A stretch of DNA of 64,000 nt from Pseudomonas sp. VD-NE ins (GCF_031882575.1 NZ_CP134772.1:2747001-2811000); one strand, 5' to 3'; positions 1-8,685 are shown, counted from the first letter of the stretch. Program-made: numbers and translations. Notes: generated by a model not told the origin, from the sequence alone.

Positions 1-1645
1 CGACATGAACTCGGCCACGGTCAAGCGCATTCAGGACGTTGCCTATTTGCGTACCCACCAGTTCGCCGAAGATGCAGGTCCCATGGCTCACGCCGTGCGC
101 CCGGACAGCTTCATCGAAATTTCCAACTTCTACACCCTGACCGTGTACGAAAAGGGTTCGGAAGTGGTCGGCATGATCCACACCTTGCTTGGCGCTGAGG
201 GTTTCCGTAAGGGCAGCGATCTGTACTTCGAGCGTCATGACGGTCAAGCGGTGACCTGCGACGATTTCATCAAGGCCATGGAAGATGCCAACGGCGTCGA
301 TCTGACCCAGTTCAAACGCTGGTACAGCCAGGCCGGCACGCCGCGTCTGGCAGTGAGCGAGTCTTATGACGCCGCCGCGAAAACCTACAGCCTGACCTTC
401 CGCCAGAGCTGCCCGGAAACTCCGGACAAGGTTGAAAAACTGCCGTTCGTGATCCCGGTCGAACTCGGCCTGCTCGACAGCCAAGGCAACGAGATCGCCC
501 TGCGCCTGAGCGGCGAAGCGTGGGCGCAAGGCACCACCCGCGTGATTTCGGTCACCGAAGCCGAGCAGACCTTCACCTTCGTCGACATCGCCGAACAGCC
601 ATTGCCATCGCTGCTGCGCGGTTTCTCGGCGCCGGTGAAACTGAGCTTCCCGTACAACCGCGATCAGTTGATGTTCCTGATGCAGCACGACAGCGACGGC
701 TTCAACCGCTGGGATGCCGGTCAGCAACTGTCGGTGCAAGTGCTGCAAGAACTGATTGGCCAGCAGCAGAAGGGTGAGAGCCTCAAGCTCGACCCGCGTC
801 TGGTCTCGGCGCTGCGCACGGTGCTCTCGGATGAGTCGCTGGATCAAGCGATGGTCGCCGAAATGCTTTCGCTGCCGGGTGAGGCGTACCTCACTGAAAT
901 CAGCGAAGTGGCGGACGTCGATGCGATCCATATCGCCCGTGAGTTCGCGCGCAAGCAATTGGCCGAAGGGTTGTTCGAAGCGCTGTGGCTGCGTTATCAA
1001 GCCAACCGTGACCTGTCGAAGAAAACCCCGTACGTGGCCGAAGCCGAGCATTTCGCGCGTCGCGCGCTGCAGAACATTGCGCTGTCGTACCTGATGCTCA
1101 GCGGCAAGCCGGAAGTACTCGCGGCGGCGCTGGAGCAGTTCGAAACGGCCGACAACATGACCGAGCGCCTGACCGCGCTGGCGGTGTTGGTCAACTCGCC
1201 GTTCGAAGAGCAGAAAGCCTTGGCCCTGGCGAGTTTCGCCGATCACTTCAAGGACAACCCGCTGGTCATGGATCAGTGGTTCAGCGTGCAGGCCGGCAGC
1301 ACCTTGCCGGGCGGTCTGGAGCGCGTGAAGGCGCTGATGCAGCATCCGGCGTTCAACATCAAGAACCCGAACAAGGTGCGTGCGCTGGTTGGCGCGTTTG
1401 CCGGGCAGAACCTGATCAACTTCCATGCGGCCGATGGCTCGGGTTATCGCTTCCTCGCGGATCTGGTGATCGAACTGAACGGCTTCAACCCGCAGATCGC
1501 TTCGCGCCAATTGGCACCGCTGACCCGCTGGCGCAAATATGACGATGCGCGTCAGGCGCTGATGAAAGGCGAGCTGGAGCGGATTCGGGCGTCGGGGCAG
1601 TTGTCTAGCGATGTGTATGAAGTGGTGAGCAAGAGTCTGGCTTGA
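1..1645 (+). CDS. pepN: Aminopeptidase N, C-terminal part (5' truncated by window edge)
   Basis: This is an M1-family zinc aminopeptidase that removes N-terminal residues from peptides in the cytoplasm. The reading frame is open from base 2 to the TGA at 1643-1645, so the true start lies before the window. About 547 residues are present, against about 885 in the family. The visible part starts just after the zinc site: it contains the FAEDAGPMAH segment and the NFYTLTVYEKG motif, whose first Tyr is the transition-state-stabilising residue in E. coli PepN. It then runs through the alpha-helical C-terminal domain to the end. The HExxH motif is outside the window. Identity is confident; nothing unusual was seen in this part. 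Confidence 0.95.
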   Translation, partial: DMNSATVKRIQDVAYLRTHQFAEDAGPMAHAVRPDSFIEISNFYTLTVYEKGSEVVGMIHTLLGAEGFRKGSDLYFERHDGQAVTCDDFIKAMEDANGVDLTQFKRWYSQAGTPRLAVSESYDAAAKTYSLTFRQSCPETPDKVEKLPFVIPVELGLLDSQGNEIALRLSGEAWAQGTTRVISVTEAEQTFTFVDIAEQPLPSLLRGFSAPVKLSFPYNRDQLMFLMQHDSDGFNRWDAGQQLSVQVLQELIGQQQKGESLKLDPRLVSALRTVLSDESLDQAMVAEMLSLPGEAYLTEISEVADVDAIHIAREFARKQLAEGLFEALWLRYQANRDLSKKTPYVAEAEHFARRALQNIALSYLMLSGKPEVLAAALEQFETADNMTERLTALAVLVNSPFEEQKALALASFADHFKDNPLVMDQWFSVQAGSTLPGGLERVKALMQHPAFNIKNPNKVRALVGAFAGQNLINFHAADGSGYRFLADLVIELNGFNPQIASRQLAPLTRWRKYDDARQALMKGELERIRASGQLSSDVYEVVSKSLA

Positions 1646-1649
1646 TGGG

Positions 1650-1856
1650 TCCCTCACCCTAACCCTCTCCCAATGGGAGAGGGGGCTGACCGAGGTGCAT
1701 GTTCGAGTTACGCCGACCTGAATGATCGAGTCGAACTCGGGTTCGGAGTAGCTTTTTCATACCCTGAGTTCGACTCGATCATTCAGGTCGGTGTTTAGCA
1801 AAAGACACCTCACCCCAGCCCTGTCCCACCGGGAGAGGGCTGGGGTGAGGGTAAGG
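1650..1856. repeat. MITE-like composite inverted repeat, copy 1
   Basis: This intergenic element of about 205 bp has nested inverted repeats. The outer arms are a CCTCACCCTAACCCTCTCCC-type sequence on the left and its approximate reverse complement (GGGAGAGGGCTGGGGTGAGG) on the right. The inner arms are CGACCTGAATGATCGAGTCG at about 1711 and its reverse complement ending near 1791. Related copies lie at 6473-6683, 6797-6946 and 60760-61031. It contains no believable ORF. It sits between the convergent pepN and DUF4142 genes, where its hairpins could help terminate transcription. Confidence 0.75.
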
Positions 1857-1860
1857 CTTT

Positions 1861-2382
1861 TTACTTGCTCGGATGCTTGGCCTGCAAATCTTTGGCGGCG
1901 GCGAGATGTTTCTCCAGCGCCGGCAGCATTTTCTGCGCAAACGCCTTCAACTCCGTAGCGCCTTTAACCTTGTCATCGGTCACAGTATTGGCTTGTTTCT
2001 TGAACAGCTCGATGGTCTCTTCGTGCGCCTTCACCTGATTATTGGCGTAAGCGGCATCGAAGGACTCATCGCGCATGTCGAGGATTTTTTCCTTGGCCTG
2101 TTTGACCAGGGTTGTGGTGTCCGGGACTTCGATGTCGTTGGCCTTGGCAATGCTCGCCAGTTCGTCATTGGCCTTGCTGTGATCGGTGATCATCATGTTG
2201 GCGAACGCCTTGATGTCAGCCGATTGGCTTTTTTCCAGGGCGAGTCGGCTGGTTTCGATTTCAGCGATACCGCCGGCTGCGGCGTTATCGACGAAGTCAT
2301 TGTCAGTCGCAGCAAACGCGCTGCCCATGCCGCTGCTCAACGCGACAGCCAAAACCAGATGACGCAGGTTGAATCCGTCCAT
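1861..2382 (-). CDS. DUF4142 family exported protein
   Basis: The 173-residue protein begins with a signal peptide (MDGFNLRHLVLAVALSSGMG... cleaved after about Ala25), so it is probably periplasmic or surface associated. The mature part is almost entirely helical, with the MMITDHSKAN and AYANNQVKAHEE segments typical of DUF4142, a ferritin-like four-helix family of unknown function. Members often turn up among stress-induced genes. The ATG at 2382 was preferred over an upstream in-frame extension because a GGAG ribosome binding site precedes it and the signal peptide starts there. No metal ligands can be assigned with certainty. Confidence 0.85.
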   Translation of the reverse strand: MDGFNLRHLVLAVALSSGMGSAFAATDNDFVDNAAAGGIAEIETSRLALEKSQSADIKAFANMMITDHSKANDELASIAKANDIEVPDTTTLVKQAKEKILDMRDESFDAAYANNQVKAHEETIELFKKQANTVTDDKVKGATELKAFAQKMLPALEKHLAAAKDLQAKHPSK

Positions 2383-2586
2383 TGTGTATCTCCACGCAGT
2401 TATTGTTGGTGTTAACCAATGGAGGCAATGCGGCGGATAAAGGTTTGATCGCATTTGCGACAGGGCGACGAACGGGCGCCGCTGGTCTGACAGGTGGTCG
2501 ACAGAACCGTACAACCGAGGCCATTCTGATAACTGGCCAGCGCAATCGGTCGCGTCGGCCAGCCGATCAACTGACGGAGGTGTTCC

Positions 2587-2829
2587 ATGCCGGTGACCCA
2601 TGATCTGTTACAGGATTTGAAGCTTACGAAGGAAGAGATCCAGCAAAAACGCACCGCGGATCCACATCTGGACGCACTGATCAACAAGTACTCCCAGGCG
2701 GACGCCGAAGTAGTCAAGGCCGAGACTGCCACCTCGGATGCTCCCAGCGACGACACGCTGAAAAAACTCAAAGAAAAGCGCTTGCAGGTCAAAGACAAGA
2801 TCGTTGAACAATTACAGGCGCGAACCTGA
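2587..2829 (+). CDS. YdcH family protein (DUF465)
   Basis: This small 80-residue, highly charged, helical protein has the DUF465/YdcH pattern: an N-terminal helix with LLQDLKLTKEEIQQKR, a central HLDALINKYSQADAEV segment, and a C-terminal KKLKEKRLQVKDKI coiled-coil-like helix. The function of the family is not established. A strong GGAGG ribosome binding site ends six bases before the ATG. It is divergent from the DUF4142 gene and probably has its own promoter in the 200-bp gap between them. Confidence 0.85.
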   Translation: MPVTHDLLQDLKLTKEEIQQKRTADPHLDALINKYSQADAEVVKAETATSDAPSDDTLKKLKEKRLQVKDKIVEQLQART

Positions 2830-2936
2830 GGCCCTGTTGATCCGCCGACCTGCGGTCGCGGATTGACGGGAACGACAGCCACGAGCGGCACCTCGAATGT
2901 ACAGAGTCTTCCATCCGGCTCATTGCGAGGTGCCTT

Positions 2937-3101
2937 ATGAACGATCCCAAATTCCCCAGTGAAGAGCAGGGCGCATTCGACCCGGTTCCCACGCATCCCG
3001 AACCCAACAGCCCGGCGCATACCACGGCCAATCCTGAAGAGCCGGATGAGGATCTGCCTGAAGACGAAGATCCGGACAAGTTCGACAAGTCCAGCAACTG
3101 A
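2937..3101 (+). CDS. Small acidic proline-rich hypothetical protein
   Basis: This 54-residue ORF starts MNDPKFPSEEQGAF and ends DKFDKSSN. It is rich in Pro, Glu and Asp and has no predicted secondary-structure core. GCGAGG a few bases before the ATG is a usable ribosome binding site. Coding status is inferred from that site, the strongly biased composition and the position after the YdcH-like gene. No function can be assigned. A REP pair follows directly. Confidence 0.6.
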   Translation: MNDPKFPSEEQGAFDPVPTHPEPNSPAHTTANPEEPDEDLPEDEDPDKFDKSSN

Positions 3102-3107
3102 CAGATC

Positions 3108-3204
3108 GCCATCGCTGGCAAGCCAGCTCCCACAGTGGATTGTGTTGACCACGAATGCTGTGGTCAGCAGACAACCCTGTGGGAGCTGGCTTGCCAGCGA
3201 TGGC
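3108..3204. repeat. REP inverted pair
   Basis: Two perfect 28-bp arms (3108-3135 and 3177-3204) carry the GGCAAGCCAGCTCCCACA core in opposite orientation around about 40 bp. This is a typical Pseudomonas REP doublet placed between the 3' ends of two convergent genes. Confidence 0.9.
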
Positions 3205-3234
3205 GTCAGTAGGCTCGACACAGATCCAGCAGAT

Positions 3235-4311
3235 TCACTTAAGGGCCGCATCCAACGGCATCCGCGCCATATGTGTGGCCTTCAACGAGCCAAAATACAA
3301 CCACGCCCCATACTCACGCGCCGTGGTAATCGGCGAGTAATTGCCATTGCTCGCATCCTGCAAATTGGCAATCACCTTGCCATCCAGATCCAGCCCCAGG
3401 ACAAATCCGCGCTTCTCCACTGGTTTCGGCAATACCGTCAGCGCCCGCACGATCATCTTGCGCACGAACGGGTGCCCGGCCGTACCGTCGAGCAACGCAC
3501 TGCGCGGCGCATACAACGCCACCCAGAACCGGTTGCTGCAATTGAATGCCAGGTTGTCCGGCAGCCCTGGCAGATTGTCGATGAACAAATCGTGGGTACC
3601 AGCTTTCGGCCCGGTCAGCCAGTAACGGCTGATGCGATAGGCGCCGGTTTCGTTGACCAGCACATAGGCGTCGTCCGGGCCGAGGGTGACGCCGTTGGCG
3701 AACTCCAGTTTGTCCAGCAACACACTGGTTTTACCGCTCTGAAAGTCGTAGCGCAGCAGACGTCCGTCGCCGCCGTGCTCGATGATCGCCTCACCGTCAT
3801 GGCCGTAGCCCCAACGGCTGGAGGCATCACTGAAATAGGCGTAATGCCCGGACTTGTCGATGGCCACGTCATCAGTAAAACCGAGGGCCAGACCATTGGC
3901 CTCCGTGGTCAAAGGCACCAGCTGACCTTGCGCATCAAGAGACAGCAAGCCCTTGACCCCGTCGGCGATCACCAGCAAGCCGTTCGGATGCCGGGCCAGC
4001 CCCAGCGGACGGCCGCCGGTGTCGGCCAGCACTTGACGCTGCTTGCCGTCGAGGCTGGTTCGGATCAGTCGGCCGTCGTGCAGCCCGGTGATCAGGAAGT
4101 CACTCTCCAGCAGCAAGGCTTCCGGCCCTTCGATGTCGCTCGGCCCGACCTGCGCTATGGCTTTGAGTTTCTGGTTCTCGGCGTAAATGCCTTCTGTCAG
4201 TGAAGGTGCTGGAGGCGGCGTCCAGGCCACGGGTTCGACTTTGGTCGGCATCAACAATAAGAACGCGATGACGATGAGGATCAGCAGCAACAACAGATGC
4301 CGTAGCTTCAC
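3235..4311 (-). CDS. SMP-30/strictosidine-synthase-like beta-propeller protein
   Basis: This 358-residue protein has an N-terminal membrane anchor (KLRHLLLLLILIVIAFLLLM) followed by a six-bladed beta-propeller of the SMP-30/gluconolactonase and strictosidine synthase-like class. Propeller hallmarks include IEGPEALLLE, GRPLGLARHPNG, FTDDVAIDKSG, LEFANGVTLGPDD and LPGLPDNLAF. It is similar in layout to the adipocyte plasma membrane-associated protein type. The GTG start at 4311 overlaps the TGA of the upstream gene as GTGA, so the two are translationally coupled. That suggests the membrane desaturase-like enzyme and this lactonase-like protein act in one pathway, possibly on a hydrophobic substrate. 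The substrate is unknown. Confidence 0.8.
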   Translation of the reverse strand: MKLRHLLLLLILIVIAFLLLMPTKVEPVAWTPPPAPSLTEGIYAENQKLKAIAQVGPSDIEGPEALLLESDFLITGLHDGRLIRTSLDGKQRQVLADTGGRPLGLARHPNGLLVIADGVKGLLSLDAQGQLVPLTTEANGLALGFTDDVAIDKSGHYAYFSDASSRWGYGHDGEAIIEHGGDGRLLRYDFQSGKTSVLLDKLEFANGVTLGPDDAYVLVNETGAYRISRYWLTGPKAGTHDLFIDNLPGLPDNLAFNCSNRFWVALYAPRSALLDGTAGHPFVRKMIVRALTVLPKPVEKRGFVLGLDLDGKVIANLQDASNGNYSPITTAREYGAWLYFGSLKATHMARMPLDAALK

Positions 4312-5453
4312 GCGCTGGCCCTCGCCGAGGCCAGGTGCCGGGCGGCCATGTCGCGCAGCGCCAGCATCGATGCAGCGGATTCGCGCTCGATACGCCGTTT
4401 GAGCAGTAAGTGATTGGCGATGCGCATGCCCAAACCGTCGAAACGATAATCCAGCGTGCGCACAAAGCGTGTATCGCTGCCGTCGGCGCTGCACTCATAC
4501 GTCAGCAGCAATGACAGTCCATGATCGCCTTGCGCCCGCGCGCACCAGCGCCGGCCGGGCAGGTACTCGGTGACTTCCCAGCTCAAATGGCCCGCGCGCC
4601 CGCCGGCATGAATGTCCTCTTCGAAGCGTGCGCCGGCATGCAGCGGGCCGTGCGCGCCGTCGATTTTCAGCGACGACGGGTGCCACTCCGGCCAGCGGCT
4701 GACACTGGCGGCGTAGGCCAGCACGGCAATCGGGTCGCCTGCGATGTCGATCGTGTGCTGCATACGGGTCATGGGCATTCTCGAATAACTCAAAGGGGCG
4801 GTTTCCGGTTCCCGGTAAAGGGTGCCGAACAGGTAGTCCATCAACGGCAGGACGATGTTGAAATTGCGTTCCTGCATGCGCTCGCGGCGGTGATGCAATT
4901 CGTGCAAGCGGCGCATCTGACGGATCCACGGCAGGCGGGTCAGCGGGTTGTGCGGTGGCAGGTGTTCGCAGGCGTGGAATATTTCGTAAGTCAGATAACC
5001 GAGGACCATGCAGCCGCCGAACAGCCCGGCAACGTTGGCATTTATCTGTGCGATCAGCCACCACAGCGGCAGGGTGATCAGCAGTGTGTGCAGCACGATC
5101 AGCCAGGCGGGGAACAGAATCACCCGCCAGTCACGGGCGCTGTTGTAGGTCATATGGCCGGGCGTGAAGAAGCTGTGATGATCGCCCGCGTGCCGGGCGT
5201 AGAACATTTTCGCGAAGGTTTTTTTGTGGTGGCCGAGATGGCGATGGACCATGTACACGCCGAAATTGAACAGCAGCAGGGTCAGTGGCACCGTCAGCCA
5301 TTCCAGCAGATTGACCTGCTGCACGCTGCTCCAGAACGCAGCGATGGCCAGCACGCCGAACAGCAGCACGAACGCGCCGTGCAGCCACGGGTTGTACAGT
5401 GGGTGAATGGCCGCGCGGTAGCGGCTGCGAAATGCCTCGGTGGTCTGCCTCAC
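4308..5453 (-). CDS. Sterol desaturase/fatty acid hydroxylase fused to SRPBCC domain
   Basis: This 381-residue fusion has an N-terminal integral membrane domain (about 1-220) with the His clusters of the fatty acid hydroxylase superfamily: HRHLGHH (70-76), HAGDHH (88-93), H160/H164 and HELHH (184-188). These ligate a di-iron centre in known members. From about residue 230 a START/SRPBCC-like ligand-binding domain follows (HTIDIAGDPIAVLAYAA, SRWPEWHP, ...MRIANHLLLKRRIERES). A GTG start is used, with AGGTGA upstream. It is the first gene of a two-gene coupled operon with the propeller gene. The substrate is not known; a hydroxylase whose product is held by the attached SRPBCC domain is inference. 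Confidence 0.8.
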   Translation of the reverse strand: MRQTTEAFRSRYRAAIHPLYNPWLHGAFVLLFGVLAIAAFWSSVQQVNLLEWLTVPLTLLLFNFGVYMVHRHLGHHKKTFAKMFYARHAGDHHSFFTPGHMTYNSARDWRVILFPAWLIVLHTLLITLPLWWLIAQINANVAGLFGGCMVLGYLTYEIFHACEHLPPHNPLTRLPWIRQMRRLHELHHRRERMQERNFNIVLPLMDYLFGTLYREPETAPLSYSRMPMTRMQHTIDIAGDPIAVLAYAASVSRWPEWHPSSLKIDGAHGPLHAGARFEEDIHAGGRAGHLSWEVTEYLPGRRWCARAQGDHGLSLLLTYECSADGSDTRFVRTLDYRFDGLGMRIANHLLLKRRIERESAASMLALRDMAARHLASARASA

Positions 5454-5563
5454 TGCATCACCTGCGGGATTGTTGTTATACCCGGCAGATTAGCCGATCC
5501 GGCCGTTTGTGCAGGCCGGACCTCAATGGCACATGCGCCATGATCCGGTGCAAAGCTGCCGCT

Positions 5564-6427
5564 TCAGCTCAGCGGGTTCCAGCGTTGCGACCAGTCGTCA
5601 TCGCTGCGGATCACTTCGCGCAGTAGATGGAAGGCTTGTTGCAACGTTGCCGAATCGCGGTCGCGTGAGTAGACAAGATAAGTCGGGTAGCCGAATTCCG
5701 GGGCTTTGGTCACTGCTTCGAGGGCGCCGCTTTCCAGGTAAGTGCGCACGACGCGGGTACGGAAGTAGCCGCTGCCACCATGTTCGAGAATGTACTGCAG
5801 GGCCAGCGGGCCGAGGTTGAAACTCAGCGCTGCTTTGGCTTTTTCCGGCAGTGCGGCGTCATGCTGGCGGCGGAAGTCCGGGCCCCAGTCGATGTAGACG
5901 TAGGGATCGGGACGGTCGGGGGCGCGCACCAGAATCAGTTTTTCTTCCAGCACTTGCTCGACCTGCAAGCCCGGCCAGTATTCCGGTTGGTAGACCAGTG
6001 CGGCGTCGAGCACACCGAGTTCCAGTTGGCGCAGCAGGTTTTCGCCGTCGCGGATTTCCATGCGCAGGGCATGCCCTGGAATCTTTTCGCGCAACTCCGC
6101 CGCCCAACTCAGCATCAGCGGGTTGCACAGGCTGACTTCGCCACCGATGTGCAGCACGTTGTGATAGCCCTCGGGCAGCGGAAGGTCGCGGCGCGCGGCT
6201 TCCCAGGTCTGCACCAGTTGATTGGCGTAGACCACAAAGGCCTCGCCATTGGGCGTCAGTTTCGCCCCGGCGCGGTTACGCACGAACAGCGTGCTGCCTA
6301 GCTGACTTTCGAGTTTTTGCACCCGGGCGGTGATCGCCGTTTGCGTGACGAACAGCTTCTGCGCGGCCGCTGCGAGGCTGCCGTGGCGGACGATTTCCAG
6401 AAAGGTGCGAGCGAGATCGATGTCCAT
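5564..6427 (-). CDS. LysR family transcriptional regulator
   Basis: This 287-residue protein has an N-terminal winged helix-turn-helix typical of LysR proteins (MDIDLARTFLEIVRHGSLAA, then AAQKLFVTQTAITARVQKLE) and a C-terminal periplasmic-binding-fold effector domain. The ATG at 6427 was chosen because MDIDLARTF is the usual LysR start. An in-frame ATG ten codons upstream (6457) is possible, and neither has a strong ribosome binding site. It is transcribed away from the repeats at 6.5 kb. The neighbouring divergent target that LysR genes often have is absent; only repeats lie upstream. The target and effector are unknown. Confidence 0.85.
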   Translation of the reverse strand: MDIDLARTFLEIVRHGSLAAAAQKLFVTQTAITARVQKLESQLGSTLFVRNRAGAKLTPNGEAFVVYANQLVQTWEAARRDLPLPEGYHNVLHIGGEVSLCNPLMLSWAAELREKIPGHALRMEIRDGENLLRQLELGVLDAALVYQPEYWPGLQVEQVLEEKLILVRAPDRPDPYVYIDWGPDFRRQHDAALPEKAKAALSFNLGPLALQYILEHGGSGYFRTRVVRTYLESGALEAVTKAPEFGYPTYLVYSRDRDSATLQQAFHLLREVIRSDDDWSQRWNPLS

Positions 6428-6472
6428 GGGCGGGCCGGTGTTTGAGGTGGCGGGCATTGTAAAGGCAAAAGC

Positions 6473-6683
6473 CCCTCACCCTAACCCTCTCCCCGAGGGA
6501 GAGGGGACTGACCGAGGTGTCTTTCGTCATACATCGACCTGAAAGACCGAGTCGATTGTGCATTCAGTAGAGATCTTTCAGATCGAGTCGATTATGGATT
6601 CAGTTGAGATCGTTCATGTCGGCGAACCTCTACAGCATCCCCCAATCAGTTCCCTCTCCCTCGGGAGAGGGCTAGGGTGAGGG
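6473..6683. repeat. MITE-like composite inverted repeat, copy 2
   Basis: The outer arms CCCCTCACCCTAACCCTCTC (left) and GAGAGGGCTAGGGTGAGGGG (right) are near-perfect reverse complements about 210 bp apart. Inside are repeated CGACCTGAAAGACCGAGTCG-like and GATCGAGTCGATTATGGATTC motifs in both orientations. It is the same family as 1650-1856. No gene is present; the whole 6428-6966 gap is made of this element, a gene remnant and copy 3. Confidence 0.75.
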
Positions 6684-6703
6684 GAAAGCAGTCACCGCCA
6701 AAA

Positions 6704-6787
6704 TCAACTGGCGAACTCGGTCAAACGTACCCGCGCCCATTCCTCGATCAACCGCGTCGGCGTGCCACACACCATGCGCTTGTAAAG
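6704..6787 (-). pseudogene. Duplicated 3'-end fragment of the HoxX-like gene
   Basis: On the minus strand this fragment reads about 27 codons ending ...CGTPTRLIEEWARVR...FAS-stop. It is nearly identical to the last codons of the intact gene at 6967-8685 (CGTPARLIEEWARVR...LAS). The DNA similarity continues into the downstream flank as the GCAGTCACCGC segment next to the repeat. The copy is cut off at its 5' side and followed by another repeat copy, so it is a non-functional remnant of a local duplication. Confidence 0.8.
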
Positions 6788-6796
6788 AAGTTGTGG

Positions 6797-6946
6797 GCGA
6801 GGGGACTGACCTCGGTGTCTTGCGCCATCCATCGACCTGAAAGATCGAGTCGATTATGGATTCAGAGCAAGACTCTCAGGTCGGTGTAAATCCCCAATAT
6901 CCCCGGATCAGTCCCCTCTCCCTCTGGGAGAGGGCTAGGGTGAGGG
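6797..6946. repeat. MITE-like repeat, copy 3 (left end degraded)
   Basis: It contains GAGGGGACTGACCTCGGTGT, the CGACCTGAAAGATCGAGTCG motif and the right-hand GAGAGGGCTAGGGTGAGGG arm of the family. The left outer arm is reduced to GCGAGGGG. It lies between the HoxX-like 3' remnant and the intact gene. Confidence 0.7.
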
Positions 6947-6966
6947 AAAATGCAGTCACCGCAAAA

Positions 6967-8685
6967 TCAACTGGCCAACTCAACCGAACGTACCCGCGCC
7001 CATTCCTCGATCAACCGCGCCGGCGTGCCACACACCTTGCGCTTGTAGACAAAATTTCGGCACTTCTCGGCAAATTGATTACGGTTGTAAAGCATGTCTT
7101 CCTGCATCTCCTGCAACTCGGTTTCGCGGCATTGCTGGATCAATACCTGATCAACCCGCGCCTTGCGCTCACGCACCGCTGCATAGGTTGGATCGCTCAC
7201 CACACCATTGGCCCGTTGCAACAACCACAGGTCAAACTCGTCCGGGCAGCGCGGGCCGATTTCCTGAACCATGCCCAATTGCCACGCCTGCACCGCGCTC
7301 ACCGGCTGACACGCCTGGGTCAATTGCTCGGCCATTGCCGGTCCGACGGCGCGGGGCAGGCTGTAAGTCCAGTATTCGGAGCCATACAAACCCATGCTCT
7401 TGTAATGCGGATTAAGCACGACATCGGCGCGGGCAAAGACAATGTCGGCCGCCAGCGCAAGCATCACACCACCAGCGCCAGCATTGCCGGTGACACCGCT
7501 GACCACCAGTTGCCGGGCCGTCAGCAGTTCTGCGCAAACATCATCGATCGCTTGAATATTCGCCCAGGCTTCGGCACCGGGATCCTGCGCGGCCTGGATC
7601 ACGTTCAAATGCACGCCGTTGGAAAAACTGCCGCGCCCGCCCTTGATCAACAACACTTGAGTATCACGGGATTTGGCCCAGCGCAGCGCGGCGACCATGC
7701 GTTGACACTGCTCGGTGCTCATGGCGCCGTTGTAGAACTCGAAGGTCAACTCACCGACGATGCCGGATTCGCGATAACGGATCGGTTGATACGCTTCGTC
7801 ACTGAACGGCTGCGTAGCGATCGACCAGTCCAGCACCGGCACGTCGGCCAATTGCTCGGCCAACAGGTGTCGCGCCGGTTGCTTGAAGGTCTCTTCGCCG
7901 GGTTGCGGTTTACGCCGCAGTGCGCCGATCCACAGGCTTTGATCTCCGGCGGCGACCAGCACCGCATCGTCATGCACCGCGAGAATCTCGCCGGGCACGC
8001 CGCTGCGCGAATCCAGGTGCGCGTCGTACACGTAATACTGCCCGCCGGCCAGGCTCGCCAGCACGCCGGGCTGGCCGTCGGCGGCATCGATGCAGCGTTT
8101 GATGAACCGCGCGCAATCGTGCCAGCTGAAACTGCGGTCGACCTGTTTCATGTTCGGCTGCAAGCGCCCGCGCACGTTCGCATCGGCATAGTCGAGGGCA
8201 ACCGGTTCAAAGCCTTCGATGAATTTTTCCACCACTTCGCGTATGCAGCGAATCGCCGCGTCACTGACCCGACCGTTGTACAGCTCGGATTTTCGCAAAC
8301 CCGGCGGCAGGTTGAATTCGCAGGTCGCCCACACCGGGCCGGCGTCCATTTCCTCGACGGCCTGCAACGCGGTGACGCCCCAGCTCGGCAGCTCGTTGGT
8401 AATCGCCCAGTCGAGGGCACTGGCGCCGCGATCGCCGACGATGCCGGGATGAATGATCACCACCGGGCGCTGGGCATTGCTCCACAGTGCCTCGGGCACA
8501 CGGTCCTTGAGGAACGGGCAGATCACCAGATCCGCGCCGCTGTGTTCGATCTGCTCGCACACGGTTTGTTCATCGGTAAACAGCACGACGCTCGGCGAGT
8601 GCCCGGCCTCGCGCAGTTCCAGCCAGGCACGTTGGGTCAGGCCGTTGAAGGCCGACGACAGCAGAATGATGTTGAGTGGTCGCAT
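6967..8685 (-). CDS. HoxX-like protein (formyltransferase-like + crotonase-like)
   Basis: This 572-residue two-domain protein resembles HoxX, which in aerobic hydrogenase maturation makes the active-site CO from a formyl donor. The N-terminal half is formyl-tetrahydrofolate transferase/hydrolase-like, with H79 in IIHPGIVGDRGASALDWAI. The C-terminal half (from about 320) is an enoyl-CoA hydratase-like fold with GRGSFSNGVHLN, GNAGAGGVMLALAAD and NPHYKSMGLYGSEYWTY, all characteristic of HoxX. An AGGAAGAG ribosome binding site supports the ATG at 8685. No hydrogenase or hyp gene is in the window, so its role here is unknown. Its 3' end is duplicated as a fragment at 6704-6787. Confidence 0.8.
   Translation of the reverse strand: MRPLNIILLSSAFNGLTQRAWLELREAGHSPSVVLFTDEQTVCEQIEHSGADLVICPFLKDRVPEALWSNAQRPVVIIHPGIVGDRGASALDWAITNELPSWGVTALQAVEEMDAGPVWATCEFNLPPGLRKSELYNGRVSDAAIRCIREVVEKFIEGFEPVALDYADANVRGRLQPNMKQVDRSFSWHDCARFIKRCIDAADGQPGVLASLAGGQYYVYDAHLDSRSGVPGEILAVHDDAVLVAAGDQSLWIGALRRKPQPGEETFKQPARHLLAEQLADVPVLDWSIATQPFSDEAYQPIRYRESGIVGELTFEFYNGAMSTEQCQRMVAALRWAKSRDTQVLLIKGGRGSFSNGVHLNVIQAAQDPGAEAWANIQAIDDVCAELLTARQLVVSGVTGNAGAGGVMLALAADIVFARADVVLNPHYKSMGLYGSEYWTYSLPRAVGPAMAEQLTQACQPVSAVQAWQLGMVQEIGPRCPDEFDLWLLQRANGVVSDPTYAAVRERKARVDQVLIQQCRETELQEMQEDMLYNRNQFAEKCRNFVYKRKVCGTPARLIEEWARVRSVELAS

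Noticed and set aside
2412..3251. Long minus-strand open frame over the YdcH-like gene
   Set aside because: It overlaps two better supported plus-strand genes and a REP pair, and its translation is of repeat and antisense character.
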